Assembly (NCBI RefSeq): GCF_000014125.1
Contig: NC_008593.1
Span: 992,001 to 1,056,000 of the forward strand
Reading direction: 5' to 3'
Source: Clostridium novyi NT
Lineage (GTDB): Bacteria > Bacillota > Clostridia > Clostridiales > Clostridiaceae
DNA length: 64,000 nucleotides
In this document: piece by piece, positions 1-9,329 of the stretch
Layout: the number at the start of each line of letters is the position of its first letter
Position numbering within the stretch: position 1 is the stretch's first letter
Position numbers and translations under genes: made by a program
The notes under the pieces: model-generated
The model's input: the letters and a program-made list of their open reading frames with translations, nothing else
The model's database searches: none
Told to the model about the DNA's origin: nothing

Positions 1-98
1 GACTTAAGCCTAAATATTATAAAGATATTATTGGAAAAAAAGCCTCAAAGGATATAGAAGCTGATATGCAAATAACTTTTGATTTAGTAGAAAGATAG
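1..98 (+). CDS. Nonulosonic acid synthase (NeuB/LegI type), C-terminal end only
   Basis: Only the last 31 codons lie in the window, ending at TAG 96-98. The visible tail contains a GLKPKYY-like start and then DIIGKKASKDIEAD. This resembles the antifreeze-like (SAF) C-terminal domain of NeuB-family enzymes, which condense phosphoenolpyruvate with a 2-acetamido or 2,4-diacetamido mannose to form sialic or legionaminic acid. The next gene, 18 bases downstream, is the 2-epimerase that normally makes the synthase substrate, which supports the call. The catalytic barrel lies outside the window, so identity rests on a short tail plus context. Confidence 0.68.
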   Translation, partial: LKPKYYKDIIGKKASKDIEADMQITFDLVER

Positions 99-116
99 AG
101 GAAAGGTGAATTAGTT

Positions 117-1265
117 GTGAAAAGAAAAATTGCAGTTATAACGGGAACAAGGGCTGATTATGGAATATACTATTCAGTACTAAAGGCTATAGAAAATCAT
201 AAGGATTTAGAATTAAGTCTAATTGTATGCGGAATGCATCTTTCGCCTGAATTTGGAATGACAATAGAAGAAATACAAAAGGACGGATTTAAAATAGATG
301 ACAAGATAGACACTATACTATCGTCTGATAGTGGTTCTGCTATGGCAAAATCAATAGGTATAACACTTATGGGATTAACTCAAAGCCTAGAGAGAATAAA
401 TCCAGATATTTTATTAATACTGGGAGATAGGGGAGAGATGATAGCAGGAGCACTTGCAGCAGTTCATATGAATATTCCAGTAGCTCATATACATGGAGGA
501 GAAGTTACAGGTACAGTTGATGAATCTATAAGACACTCCATAACTAAACTTTCACATATACATTTTCCAGCTAATGAGGATAGTAAAAGAAGAATAATAA
601 AAATGGGCGAAGAAGAAAAAAACGTATACGTAGTTGGTGCACCAGGAATTGACTATATTAAAAATACAAAATACCTTTCTCGTGAAGAGGTACTAAAAAG
701 ATTTAATTTAAAAGATGATAAAATATTTATAATGACACAACATCCAGTTACTACAGAAAAGCATATGGTTTCTAATCAAATAGAAGAAACTCTTAGTGCC
801 ATTGCAAAACTTGGAGTTCAAACTATTATCTCATATCCTAATAGTGATAATGGTGGTAGAGAAATAATAAAAGTTATAGAAAAATATAGAGAAAAATATG
901 ATTTCCTAAAAGTATTTAAAAATTTAAGTCAAGTTGAATATTTAAGTCTTTTAAATACTGCTGATGTTATGATTGGAAATTCTTCATCGGGAATAATAGA
1001 AGCACCAAGTTTCAAACTTCCAGTAGTAAACATAGGAACTAGACAACAAGGAAGACTTAGAGCATGTAACATAGTTGATATATCATATAGCAAAAAAGAA
1101 ATATTAGATGCCATAGACAAGGTTTTATATGACGAAGAATTTAGAAAAAATCTAGAAAACTGTGAAAATCCATATGGAGATGGAAAAGCTGGAGAAAGAA
1201 TAGCAGATATTTTAAGTAAAATACAAATAAACTCTGATTTAATACAAAAAAGAATAACATATTAA
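117..1265 (+). CDS. neuC: UDP/GDP-sugar 2-epimerase, hydrolysing (NeuC/LegG type)
   Basis: The 382-residue protein has the usual length for hydrolysing nucleotide-sugar 2-epimerases. The N-terminus carries GTRADYG (residues 10-16), and the middle carries GDRGEM and HIHGGEVTGTVDE, all typical of the NeuC/LegG branch of the WecB superfamily. The C-terminal GT-B half has the GNSSSGIIEAPS block that binds the nucleotide. The enzyme releases nucleotide and inverts C2, producing ManNAc (NeuC) or 2,4-diacetamido-2,4,6-trideoxymannose (LegG). The dehydratase and aminotransferase genes downstream favour the LegG role. The GTG start is set by AGGAAAGGTG at 99-108. A LegG function is inferred from context, since sequence alone does not separate NeuC from LegG. 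Confidence 0.9.
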   Translation: MKRKIAVITGTRADYGIYYSVLKAIENHKDLELSLIVCGMHLSPEFGMTIEEIQKDGFKIDDKIDTILSSDSGSAMAKSIGITLMGLTQSLERINPDILLILGDRGEMIAGALAAVHMNIPVAHIHGGEVTGTVDESIRHSITKLSHIHFPANEDSKRRIIKMGEEEKNVYVVGAPGIDYIKNTKYLSREEVLKRFNLKDDKIFIMTQHPVTTEKHMVSNQIEETLSAIAKLGVQTIISYPNSDNGGREIIKVIEKYREKYDFLKVFKNLSQVEYLSLLNTADVMIGNSSSGIIEAPSFKLPVVNIGTRQQGRLRACNIVDISYSKKEILDAIDKVLYDEEFRKNLENCENPYGDGKAGERIADILSKIQINSDLIQKRITY

Positions 1266-1299
1266 TTTAAAAAATTAATAAAAAGTTAAGAGGGGTTAT

Positions 1300-1938
1300 A
1301 TGGAGAAGATTGTATTAGTAGGTGGAGGAGGACATTGCAAAGTAATTATTGACATAATAAAAAGTATAAGAAAATATAAAATAGTTGGTATTACAGATGC
1401 AAACACAAAGGATGAGCAAATAATAGGAGTGCCTATTATAGGGAATGATGATGCTCTTGAGGATTTATATAATCAAGGTGTAGAAAATGCATTTGTTTGT
1501 GTAGGGGCTTTAGGTAGTATACAAATAAGAAACAAAATATTTAATAAATTAAAATCTATAGGGTTTAATATACCTAAACTAATACATAAAAATGCTATAG
1601 TATCACCTTATGCAAAAATAGGTGAGGGAACTTGTATTATGGCAGGTTCTATTGTAAATCCAGGAGCCACAATTGAAGAAAATTGCATAATAAACACCGG
1701 AAGTATTATAGAACATGATTGTTTAATAGGAAAAAATACTCATGTATCTCCTAAAGCATCAGTAGCTGGAGGAAGTAAAATAGGACACGATTGTCATATT
1801 GGAACTGGTAGCACTATAATTCAAGGAATTAAAATTGGTAATAATGTAGTGGTAGGAGCAGGGGCTGTTGTTTTAGATAATATAGAGGATAATGTTACTG
1901 CAGTAGGAATTCCCTCAAAAATAATAAAGCGTAGGTGA
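1300..1938 (+). CDS. NeuD/PglD-type sugar O- or N-acetyltransferase
   Basis: This 212-residue protein has the NeuD/PglD layout: a small nucleotide-sugar-binding N-terminal domain (VLVGGGGHCKV near residue 5, FVCVGALG near 68) followed by a left-handed beta-helix of hexapeptide repeats (residues ~100-195, with NPGATIEENCIIN, IIEHDCLIG and GHDCHIG). The His in IEHDC is the expected catalytic base. In a legionaminic pathway it would be LegH, which acetylates the 4-amino group made by LegC. In a sialic pathway it would be the NeuD O-acetyltransferase. Its place between the epimerase and the nucleotidyltransferase genes fits either role, and the dehydratase and aminotransferase nearby favour LegH. 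Confidence 0.82.
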   Translation: MEKIVLVGGGGHCKVIIDIIKSIRKYKIVGITDANTKDEQIIGVPIIGNDDALEDLYNQGVENAFVCVGALGSIQIRNKIFNKLKSIGFNIPKLIHKNAIVSPYAKIGEGTCIMAGSIVNPGATIEENCIINTGSIIEHDCLIGKNTHVSPKASVAGGSKIGHDCHIGTGSTIIQGIKIGNNVVVGAGAVVLDNIEDNVTAVGIPSKIIKRR

Positions 1939-1945
1939 TTTAGGG

Positions 1946-2992
1946 ATGATTTCAATGGATATTTATTGTGTATCATCAAAAGCTACAATAAAAGATGCAA
2001 TGGAAGCCATAGATAAAAATTTAATTGGAGCGGTTTTTATTGTAGATGATGATAAAAAAGTTATAGGTGTTGTGACAGATGGTAATATAAGAAGGGCAAT
2101 ACTAAAAGGATACAAAATAGAAGAAAGTGCAAAGGATATTTGTAACACTAATTTTAAATATGTAAATAAACTTACAAGCAAACAAAAGGTTAAAGAAGAA
2201 ATGTTAAAATATAAAATAAGACAACTTCCTTTATTAGATGAAGAAGGAAAACTTATGGATATATATTTCTTAGATAACATCATATCTTATGAACAAAAGG
2301 AAAATTGTGTTTTTATATTAGCTGGAGGACTTGGAACTAGATTAAGACCTCTTACAGAAAAAGTACCAAAACCAATGCTTAAAATAGGCGATAAGCCAAT
2401 GCTTGAAAGAATTATAAAGCAATTTAAAGCTTATGGATTCCGTAATTTTATAATTTCTATAAATTATAAAGGAGAAATTATTGAAAATTACTTTAAAGAT
2501 GGTAGTGATTTTGATGTTAATATAGAATATGTAAGAGAAGAAAAGAAGCTTGGAACAGCAGGTTCAATAAGTTTAGCTAAAGATAAACTTAAAGATGATT
2601 TTATAGTTATTAATGGAGATATATTAACAGGAATAGATTTTGAAGAGTTGCTAAATTATCATAAGGAAAACAAATATGATATTACAGCTGGAGCTAGAAA
2701 TTACGAAATGAGAGTTCCGTATGGCGTTATGGTGATGAAGGACAAGCTTATAAAATCATTAGAAGAAAAACCTACATATAATTTTTATATCAATAGTGGA
2801 ATTTATGTTTTAAGTAAAGATGTAGTAAAATACATACCAGACAATAAAGAATACAATATGACTGATTTAATAGAAGATATTATAAATGACAATGGGAGAT
2901 GTGGAGCTTACAATATAACTGAATATTGGTCTGATATAGGTCACATAGAAGATTACAAAAAGGCAAATGAAGATGTAAATAAATTTTTTTAA
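1946..2992 (+). CDS. ptmE: CBS-domain sugar-1-phosphate nucleotidyltransferase (PtmE-like)
   Basis: Two CBS domains (residues ~1-115) are fused to a nucleotidyltransferase domain that begins at residue ~125 with ILAGGLGTRLRPLTEKVPKP, the NTP-binding signature. Later it carries VINGDIL and a SDIGHIEDY-type ending. This CBS-plus-transferase layout is that of PtmE, the glucosamine-1-phosphate guanylyltransferase that commits GlcN-1-P to the GDP-linked legionaminic acid route in Campylobacter. The gene sits between acetyltransferase and LegB-like genes and is tightly spaced to both. ATG 1955 is an alternative start, as both candidate Shine-Dalgarno sequences are weak. Guanylyl specificity is inferred from family and neighbourhood. 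Confidence 0.85.
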   Translation: MISMDIYCVSSKATIKDAMEAIDKNLIGAVFIVDDDKKVIGVVTDGNIRRAILKGYKIEESAKDICNTNFKYVNKLTSKQKVKEEMLKYKIRQLPLLDEEGKLMDIYFLDNIISYEQKENCVFILAGGLGTRLRPLTEKVPKPMLKIGDKPMLERIIKQFKAYGFRNFIISINYKGEIIENYFKDGSDFDVNIEYVREEKKLGTAGSISLAKDKLKDDFIVINGDILTGIDFEELLNYHKENKYDITAGARNYEMRVPYGVMVMKDKLIKSLEEKPTYNFYINSGIYVLSKDVVKYIPDNKEYNMTDLIEDIINDNGRCGAYNITEYWSDIGHIEDYKKANEDVNKFF

Positions 2993-3016
2993 AATAATTT
3001 ATAGAGGGTGTGTAAT

Positions 3017-4012
3017 ATGAACTGGAATGGGAAAAAAGTTTTAGTTACAGGTGCAGAAGGATTTATAGGAAGTCATCTAACAGAAAGATTAGTAGAACTT
3101 GGAGCTGAGGTTACAGCACTTGTACAATATAATTCTTTTAATAATTGGGGTTGGATTGATACATTTGATAAAAATGTAAAGGATAATATAAAAGTAATAA
3201 CTGGAGATGTAAGAGAATATGACAGTGTAAAGAGAATGGTAAGTGGACAAGAAGTTATAATGCATCTTGCAGCGCTAATTGCAATACCATATTCATATTT
3301 ATCTCCAATGGCTTATGTAAGAACCAATGTAGAAGGAACTACAAATATATTAGAAGCTTGTAGAGACGAAAAAAATATTGAAAAAATAGTTCATACGTCA
3401 ACAAGTGAAACTTATGGAACAGCACTTTATGTTCCAATAGATGAAAAACATCCAATGCAAGGACAATCTCCTTATTCAGCATCAAAAATAGGTGCAGATA
3501 AAATGGCTGAAAGTTTTTATAGATCATTTAATCTTCCAATTGCAACAATAAGACCTTTCAATACATATGGTCCAAGACAATCTGCAAGAGCTGTAATACC
3601 AACAATAATATCACAAATACTTGCAGGAAAAAGAGAAATAAAACTTGGAAGTTTAACTCCTACAAGAGATTTTAACTATGTAAAAGATACAGCAGAAGCA
3701 TTTGTTAAAATAGCAGAAAGTGAAAAGACAATAGGTGAAGTAATAAATGCTGGTTCTAACTATGAAATTAGCATAGGAGATACAGCTAAAAAGATAATAG
3801 ATTTAATAGGACATGATGTTAAAATTCTTTGTGATGAAGAAAGAATAAGACCAGAAAAAAGTGAAGTAAATAGACTTTGGGCAGATAACACTAAAATAAA
3901 AAATCTTACTGATTGGACACCAAAATATAGTATTGATGAAGGACTTAAAGAAACAATAGAGTGGATAAAAAATAACATGCAATACTTTAAAACTGACATT
4001 TATAATGTATAA
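3017..4012 (+). CDS. legB: NAD-dependent nucleotide-sugar 4,6-dehydratase (LegB-like)
   Basis: This extended short-chain dehydrogenase/reductase has the Rossmann motif TGAEGFIGSHL (residues ~10-20), a catalytic TSTSETYG block with the YxxxK pair in PYSASKIGADK, and the RPFNTYGPRQ substrate loop. In the legionaminic route, LegB dehydrates GDP-GlcNAc to the 4-keto-6-deoxy sugar. ATG 3017 is chosen because GAGGGTG (3004-3010) sits at the right distance. A GTG at 3008 would lie inside that ribosome site. The aminotransferase gene follows by 14 bases, as expected for consecutive pathway steps. Confidence 0.88.
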   Translation: MNWNGKKVLVTGAEGFIGSHLTERLVELGAEVTALVQYNSFNNWGWIDTFDKNVKDNIKVITGDVREYDSVKRMVSGQEVIMHLAALIAIPYSYLSPMAYVRTNVEGTTNILEACRDEKNIEKIVHTSTSETYGTALYVPIDEKHPMQGQSPYSASKIGADKMAESFYRSFNLPIATIRPFNTYGPRQSARAVIPTIISQILAGKREIKLGSLTPTRDFNYVKDTAEAFVKIAESEKTIGEVINAGSNYEISIGDTAKKIIDLIGHDVKILCDEERIRPEKSEVNRLWADNTKIKNLTDWTPKYSIDEGLKETIEWIKNNMQYFKTDIYNV

Positions 4013-4026
4013 AGAGGGGGATTAAA

Positions 4027-5124
4027 ATGATACCTTTATGTATACCTGAAATTAGAGGAAACGAGTGGAAATATGTTAAAGAATGTATTGATACTAACTG
4101 GGTTTCATCAGTTGGTAGTTATGTAAATCGTTTTGAGGAAAAGTTTGCAGAATATGTAGATGCAAACAGTGCAGTTGTAACAGTAAATGGAACAGCAGCA
4201 ATAGAACTTGCACTTTTGACAGCTGGAGTTGGAATTGAAGATGAAGTTATAGTACCATCAATGACATTTATATCACCAGTAAATACAGTAAAATATGTAG
4301 GGGCAACTCCTGTATTTTGCGATGTTTGCAGAGATACTTTTGTTATGGATGCAGAAAAAATAGAAGAACTTATAACACCTAAAACAAAAGCTATATTACC
4401 GGTACATATATATGGACATCCTGTAGATATGGACAAGGTTATGGAAATTGCAAAAAAATATAATTTATATGTAATAGAAGATGCAACTGAAGCATTGGGT
4501 TCTAAATATAAAGGAAAAAAATTAGGAACCATAGGACATATGGGTGCATTTAGTTTTAATGGAAATAAACTTATTACAACTGGAGCAGGAGGAATGCTTG
4601 TAACAAATAGCGAAGAGTATGGTAAGAGAGCTAAATTTTTATCAACTCAAACTAAAGTGGTTTTAGAAAATAAGGCATTTTATCATCCAGAAGTAGGATA
4701 TAATTTTAGAATGCCAAATTTACTTGCTGCATTTGGAGTTGCACAATTAGAAAACGCTGATGAGTATTTAAAAATAAAAAAGAAAAATGCTAGTTACTAC
4801 AATGAGTTATTAAAGAATGTTAAGGGTATAACTCTTCCAATACAAAAAGATTGGGCAGAAAATTGTTACTGGTTATATTCTATTTTAGTTGAAGATGATT
4901 TTCCATTAACTAGAGACGAACTGATTAAAAAATTACAAGAAGAAGGAATAGAATCAAGACCATTTTTTATGCCTGTTCATAATATGCCACCTTATATAGA
5001 CTGTGAACATGGTGATATGAGCATTACAGATGATATTTCAGCTAAAGGAATAAATCTTCCAAGCTCAGTATCACTTACTGAAGAAAATATAGAATTTATA
5101 TGTTCTGTTATTAAAAATATATAG
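4027..5124 (+). CDS. legC: PLP-dependent sugar aminotransferase (LegC-like)
   Basis: This member of the DegT/DnrJ/EryC1 aminotransferase family has 365 residues. The expected blocks are present: NGTAAIELAL near residue 54, DATEALGS near 152 (the Asp that contacts the PLP ring nitrogen), and SFNGNKLITTGAGG near 177, whose Lys is the PLP-binding lysine. The terminal SRPFFMPVHNMPPY segment is typical of 4-aminotransferases acting on 4-keto-6-deoxy sugars. It should convert the LegB product to the 4-amino sugar. It is the last gene of the nonulosonic-acid block, and a large hairpin follows it. Confidence 0.88.
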   Translation: MIPLCIPEIRGNEWKYVKECIDTNWVSSVGSYVNRFEEKFAEYVDANSAVVTVNGTAAIELALLTAGVGIEDEVIVPSMTFISPVNTVKYVGATPVFCDVCRDTFVMDAEKIEELITPKTKAILPVHIYGHPVDMDKVMEIAKKYNLYVIEDATEALGSKYKGKKLGTIGHMGAFSFNGNKLITTGAGGMLVTNSEEYGKRAKFLSTQTKVVLENKAFYHPEVGYNFRMPNLLAAFGVAQLENADEYLKIKKKNASYYNELLKNVKGITLPIQKDWAENCYWLYSILVEDDFPLTRDELIKKLQEEGIESRPFFMPVHNMPPYIDCEHGDMSITDDISAKGINLPSSVSLTEENIEFICSVIKNI

Positions 5125-5162
5125 ATAGGTATTAACATAATATTCTATGTCACTATAATTGA

Positions 5163-5200
5163 TTATATAGTATAATAACTTTAGTTATTATACTATATAA
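5163..5200. repeat. 18-bp perfect inverted repeat between legC and murJ-like gene
   Basis: Positions 5163-5180 pair perfectly with 5183-5200 around a TT centre (the last pairs would open to a small loop in RNA). The arms read TTATATAGTATAATAACT and its exact complement. No run of T follows (AAGATT), so this is not a standard intrinsic terminator. It marks the boundary between the sugar-synthesis genes and the assembly genes and could act as a processing or stabilising hairpin. Confidence 0.75.
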
Positions 5201-5248
5201 AGATTATTAACAATTATGAGTGCCTTATACAGAATATAGGAGGAAGAT

Positions 5249-6796
5249 ATGAGCAAAGTTAAAGTGGCTAGATTTGCAAGTCAGGTTATGATAATTACAA
5301 TTTTAAGTAAGTTAATGGGTTTCTGGAGAGATGCATTAATAGCAAAGGAATTTGGTACTACATACGAAACTAGTGCTTATATGATGTCATTAAATGTTTC
5401 AAGTATACTTTTTGGACTAATGGGTTTAGCTATTACAACAACTTTTATACCAATGCTAACTAGAAGTCTAAGAGAAAAAGGTAAGGATGACATGTATGAG
5501 TTCGGAAATACTGTTATTAATATCATAATCATACTTACAACAATAATAGGAGTTTTGGGATGGAAATTTGCTCCTCAAATAGTTAAAATAGTAGCCTGTG
5601 GTTATACTGGGGAAATATATGATTTGACAGTTCAATTAACTAGATTAAGTGTAATAAATGTAGTATTTATAGGACTTACAAGTGGATATACAGCAATACT
5701 TCAAACAATGGATAATTTTGCAGCACCTTCATTAGTTGGAGTTGCTATGAACATTTGTATTATAATATATTTATTATTTACAAAAAATACTACTATAGAA
5801 GGACTTACTATTGCTACAATAATTGGAAACGGAAGTCAAATATTAGTTCAAATACCGTGGCTTATTAAAAACAAATACAAATATTCATGTAAAATTAATT
5901 TTAAAGATCCAAGACTTAAAGAAATGATGACTTTAATTTTGCCTGTATTAATTGGTATTGGTATAAATCAAATCAATACCCTTGTAGATAACAATGTAGC
6001 TTCAAATTTAAATGAAGCAGCAGTTTCAGTAATACAATATGCTAATAGATTAAATTCTTTAGTATATGGAATTTTTGCTACATCTATAATTACAGTAATA
6101 TATCCTACTTTAGCAAAATACATAAATGCTGGTGAAATTAAAGAAGACTTTAAGAAATATTTAAGCAAAGCTATAAACAATATAAATCTTATAATGTTTC
6201 CAGCAACAGTTGGAATTATTGTTCTAAGAACTAATATAATAAGTGTAGCCTTTAAAAGAGGAGTTTTCGATGAAAAATCCGTTGAAGCTACAGCGATTGC
6301 ATTATTATTTTTAGCAATTGGAACAGGGGTATTAGGAATAAGAGATATTTATAATAGAGCATTTTATGCTATACAAGATACTAAAACACCTATGAAAAAT
6401 AGTGCCATTGGAGTTTTAACAAATGTAGTTTTAGATATAACATTAGTTAAATTCATGGGAGTAGGTGGACTTACACTTGCTACAACTATATCTATATTTG
6501 TAAGTACAGTATTATTAGCCTTAGATTTAAGAAAAAAGATAGGAAATATAGATGCAGTTTCAGTATTAAAGTCAGGTTTTAAAATTTTAGTTTCTTCTGT
6601 AATGATGGGACTTGTAGTTTATATCATAAATACAAACATATTAAAATATGTATCAGGTAACAAAGGAAACATGTTATCTTTAATGATATGTGCCGTTGTA
6701 GGATCTATAGTATATGCTATAGCAATAAATATATTAAAAGTTGAAGAGTATCATGACATCAAAAAGTATTTATTATCAAAAATTAAAACTAAATAA
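5249..6796 (+). CDS. murJ: MurJ/MviN-type lipid-linked oligosaccharide flippase
   Basis: The 515-residue polytopic membrane protein begins with a MurJ-like FASQVMIITILSKLMGFWRDALIAKEFG block and continues with about fourteen hydrophobic segments. It carries conserved charged positions such as RDIYNRAFYAIQDTKTP (residues ~365-380), a hallmark of MurJ. MurJ proteins of the MOP superfamily flip lipid II across the membrane. Here the gene lies inside a surface-polysaccharide cluster, so it may serve that polymer instead of peptidoglycan. The ribosome site is AGGAGGAAG at 5239-5247. Family membership is clear, and the substrate is not. Confidence 0.85.
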   Translation: MSKVKVARFASQVMIITILSKLMGFWRDALIAKEFGTTYETSAYMMSLNVSSILFGLMGLAITTTFIPMLTRSLREKGKDDMYEFGNTVINIIIILTTIIGVLGWKFAPQIVKIVACGYTGEIYDLTVQLTRLSVINVVFIGLTSGYTAILQTMDNFAAPSLVGVAMNICIIIYLLFTKNTTIEGLTIATIIGNGSQILVQIPWLIKNKYKYSCKINFKDPRLKEMMTLILPVLIGIGINQINTLVDNNVASNLNEAAVSVIQYANRLNSLVYGIFATSIITVIYPTLAKYINAGEIKEDFKKYLSKAINNINLIMFPATVGIIVLRTNIISVAFKRGVFDEKSVEATAIALLFLAIGTGVLGIRDIYNRAFYAIQDTKTPMKNSAIGVLTNVVLDITLVKFMGVGGLTLATTISIFVSTVLLALDLRKKIGNIDAVSVLKSGFKILVSSVMMGLVVYIINTNILKYVSGNKGNMLSLMICAVVGSIVYAIAINILKVEEYHDIKKYLLSKIKTK

Positions 6797-6817
6797 ATAT
6801 TATAAAGGAGCATTAAA

Positions 6818-8173
6818 ATGAGACAAACAGATAAGATATCTTTAGGGTTAAAAACATTTTTGTTATTGACCTTGTATTTTTTGTGGCTTGAAATTGCCAT
6901 ACCATTTAAAATTTCAGTTTTTAAAGTATTTTTGCTTATTTCTATGGGATTATTCTTAATTAAGTTAATACTTGATGGAAAAAATATGATAAGAGGAAAA
7001 CTAAAATTTAGTAAAGTAAATACAATTTTTCTTTTGATTTTAACTTTATACATAGTTATAGATTTAGTAGGAATATTATATTCTCCAGCAAAAGTTTTTG
7101 CAGCTACTAAATATGCAGTAGTAATACCTATGGCTGTTTTAATTCTAATGTTTTATTTTACTATAGAAAGCAAACAAGATATTAAAAATATATTATTAGC
7201 TATGGGATTAGGATCAGTAACCATTGCGACATATACATTACTAGCATATTTTGTATGTACTAGTATAAAAGTTTCTTATTATACTCAATTATCTTTAATA
7301 AAGGATTATAATATTTCATCAACTTTAATACTCATGGGTGTTACAATTATACTTACACTTATAATTCAAAGTAAATTTCAAGGGAAAGTTAAATTTATAC
7401 TATTTGCACTTGTAAGTATGATATGTTCACCAGTAATTTATTTAAGTGGTTCAAGAAGAAGTTTAATATTAATATTTGCAGAAGGTGCAGTTATTGTTTT
7501 ATATTATATATTTGCTTCTTTAAAAAATAGAAAAAAAGTTTTAAGTACATTCTGTATAGTAATTGCTATGGTGGCATTTACAGGAGCTAGTGTTATAGGT
7601 GTACAATCATTACTTAAAACACAATCTGAAGATATAAAAGAAGTTAAAGTAGTTGATGCAGTTAATGAAAATGGATTAACAACTAAATATGAATCTCTTC
7701 GTAATGGTAGAGCATTAGTTAAAAGAGAATATATTTGGGGACTAGCTTTTAAAGATATAAAATCATCTAATGCTAAACAAAAATTCGTAGGAAAAGGTTC
7801 TTCTTATGATTGTTACATGTACACATTTGTTTATAAAAAAGAAATGAATAGTTTATATAGTGGAAAAGTAGGGGTACTTGGAGACATGCATCCACACAAT
7901 GCTTTCCTATCAGATATGTTAAATGGTGGTATAATGAAATTAGTAGTTAGCATAGCTGTTTGGTTAGCAATATTAATCCAATTAATAGTATTATTAAAAG
8001 AAGATATAGACAAGCTAATGATTGTCCTATTACCTTGGGGGACTATTGTTAGTAATATGATGATGTCTGGAAGATACGGATATATATATTACAAAGAATT
8101 TTGGATGATAACTTTAATTACTATAATATTTATAGAACTTAAAAATTATAATAATAAGATAAGTGATATATAA
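6818..8173 (+). CDS. O-antigen ligase/polymerase-like membrane protein (first of two)
   Basis: This 451-residue protein is highly hydrophobic, with roughly ten membrane segments. A large extracytoplasmic loop (residues ~265-355) contains GRALVKREYIWGLAF and ends in GDMHPHNAFLSDMLNGG. The His-containing HPHN block in a periplasm-facing loop is characteristic of Wzy_C/WaaL-type O-antigen ligases and polymerases, which join or transfer undecaprenyl-linked glycans. It follows the MurJ-like flippase by 21 bases. Whether it polymerises repeat units or ligates glycan to an acceptor cannot be told from sequence. Confidence 0.75.
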   Translation: MRQTDKISLGLKTFLLLTLYFLWLEIAIPFKISVFKVFLLISMGLFLIKLILDGKNMIRGKLKFSKVNTIFLLILTLYIVIDLVGILYSPAKVFAATKYAVVIPMAVLILMFYFTIESKQDIKNILLAMGLGSVTIATYTLLAYFVCTSIKVSYYTQLSLIKDYNISSTLILMGVTIILTLIIQSKFQGKVKFILFALVSMICSPVIYLSGSRRSLILIFAEGAVIVLYYIFASLKNRKKVLSTFCIVIAMVAFTGASVIGVQSLLKTQSEDIKEVKVVDAVNENGLTTKYESLRNGRALVKREYIWGLAFKDIKSSNAKQKFVGKGSSYDCYMYTFVYKKEMNSLYSGKVGVLGDMHPHNAFLSDMLNGGIMKLVVSIAVWLAILIQLIVLLKEDIDKLMIVLLPWGTIVSNMMMSGRYGYIYYKEFWMITLITIIFIELKNYNNKISDI

Positions 8174-8203
8174 ATTATTTCATAAAACAAGAGAGGTTAA
8201 GTG

Positions 8204-9328
8204 ATGGATAGAAAAAGATGTATATTTCACATACCATATAAAGTGAGCCCTGACATTGTGTCAGGGTCTCATATAAGACCTTTAAAAATGTTAAATGCTT
8301 TTAAGAATATAGGTTATGATGTAGACGTTATAATGGGGTATGGTGCAGAAAGAGAACAGTCCATTAAGAATATAAAAAAGAATATTGAAAATGGAGTAAA
8401 ATATGATTTTTTATATGCTGAAAGTTCTACAATGCCAACTTTATTAACTGAAAAAAACCATATTCCTAAATACCCGTTTTTAGATTTTAGTTTTTTTAAG
8501 TATTGTAAAAGTCATAATATAAAAATAGGATTATTTTATAGGGATATACACTGGAAATTTGAACAATATAAAAATAATGTGGGAACAGCTAAAAGAATTA
8601 TTTCTACTATGTTTTACAATTATGATCTTAAAAAATACAAAGAACTAGTAGATGTTTTATATCTGCCATCTAAAGAAATGTTCAAGTATTTAGAAATAGA
8701 TTTTAAGGGTAAAATAGAAGAACTTCCCCCAGGTAGTGAAAAGAATGATAGAGTAGATTTAGTTAAATATAAAAGTGATGATTATTTAAATATATTCTAT
8801 GTTGGAGGAATCAGTACAGAACTTTATGATATTAGAGAGTTATTTAAAGTGGCAAATGAACTGCCATGGATAAAGCTAACTGTGTGTTGTAGAGAAAGTG
8901 ACTGGAATAATGTAGCTGATGCTTATTTGAATTATTTAAATGAAAGAATAAGTATCATACACAAATCTGGAGAAGAATTATATGCTTATGTAAAAAAAGC
9001 AGACATATTAAACTTATTTATAAGACCAACAGAATACTGGGAATTTGCAGTACCTGTAAAACTATTTACTTATATATCATATAAAAAGCCTATAATCTCT
9101 GCAAAAAATACTGTTACAGGAAATTTTGTTGAGAAAAATAATATAGGATGGTCCATAGATTACAGTAAAGAAGAATTAATAAAGATGTTAACAGAATTAA
9201 AAAACAATAGGAAAGAAATCGTAGAAAAGACTAGTAACATGGAAAAAGTTTTAGAAGAAAATACTTGGAATTCAAGAGCTAAAAAGGTTGTTAAAGATTT
9301 GTTAGCTATGGAGCAAGGAGGAAAATAA
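8204..9328 (+). CDS. Glycosyltransferase, GT-B fold
   Basis: A 374-residue predicted cytoplasmic glycosyltransferase. An acceptor-side N-terminal domain has SGSHIRPLKMLNAFKNIGYDV, and a donor-side C-terminal domain has YVGGIS near residue 200 and EFAVPVKLFTYISYKKPII near 285. The latter is the GT-B E/P-rich nucleotide-binding region in which a Glu contacts the donor ribose. ATG 8204 is preferred over GTG 8201 because GAGAGG at 8191-8196 then has a seven-base spacing. It lies two bases before the next glycosyltransferase gene, so the two are surely co-transcribed. Sugar donor and linkage are unknown. Confidence 0.75.
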   Translation: MDRKRCIFHIPYKVSPDIVSGSHIRPLKMLNAFKNIGYDVDVIMGYGAEREQSIKNIKKNIENGVKYDFLYAESSTMPTLLTEKNHIPKYPFLDFSFFKYCKSHNIKIGLFYRDIHWKFEQYKNNVGTAKRIISTMFYNYDLKKYKELVDVLYLPSKEMFKYLEIDFKGKIEELPPGSEKNDRVDLVKYKSDDYLNIFYVGGISTELYDIRELFKVANELPWIKLTVCCRESDWNNVADAYLNYLNERISIIHKSGEELYAYVKKADILNLFIRPTEYWEFAVPVKLFTYISYKKPIISAKNTVTGNFVEKNNIGWSIDYSKEELIKMLTELKNNRKEIVEKTSNMEKVLEENTWNSRAKKVVKDLLAMEQGGK

Positions 9329-9329
9329 T

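Noticed and set aside
3008..3016. Upstream GTG start for the LegB-like gene
   Set aside because: It overlaps the ribosome site GAGGGTG that serves ATG 3017.
4119..4532. Minus-strand open frame inside the aminotransferase gene (and similar antisense frames elsewhere)
   Set aside because: These are shadows of strongly coding plus-strand genes, with no ribosome sites or recognisable products.
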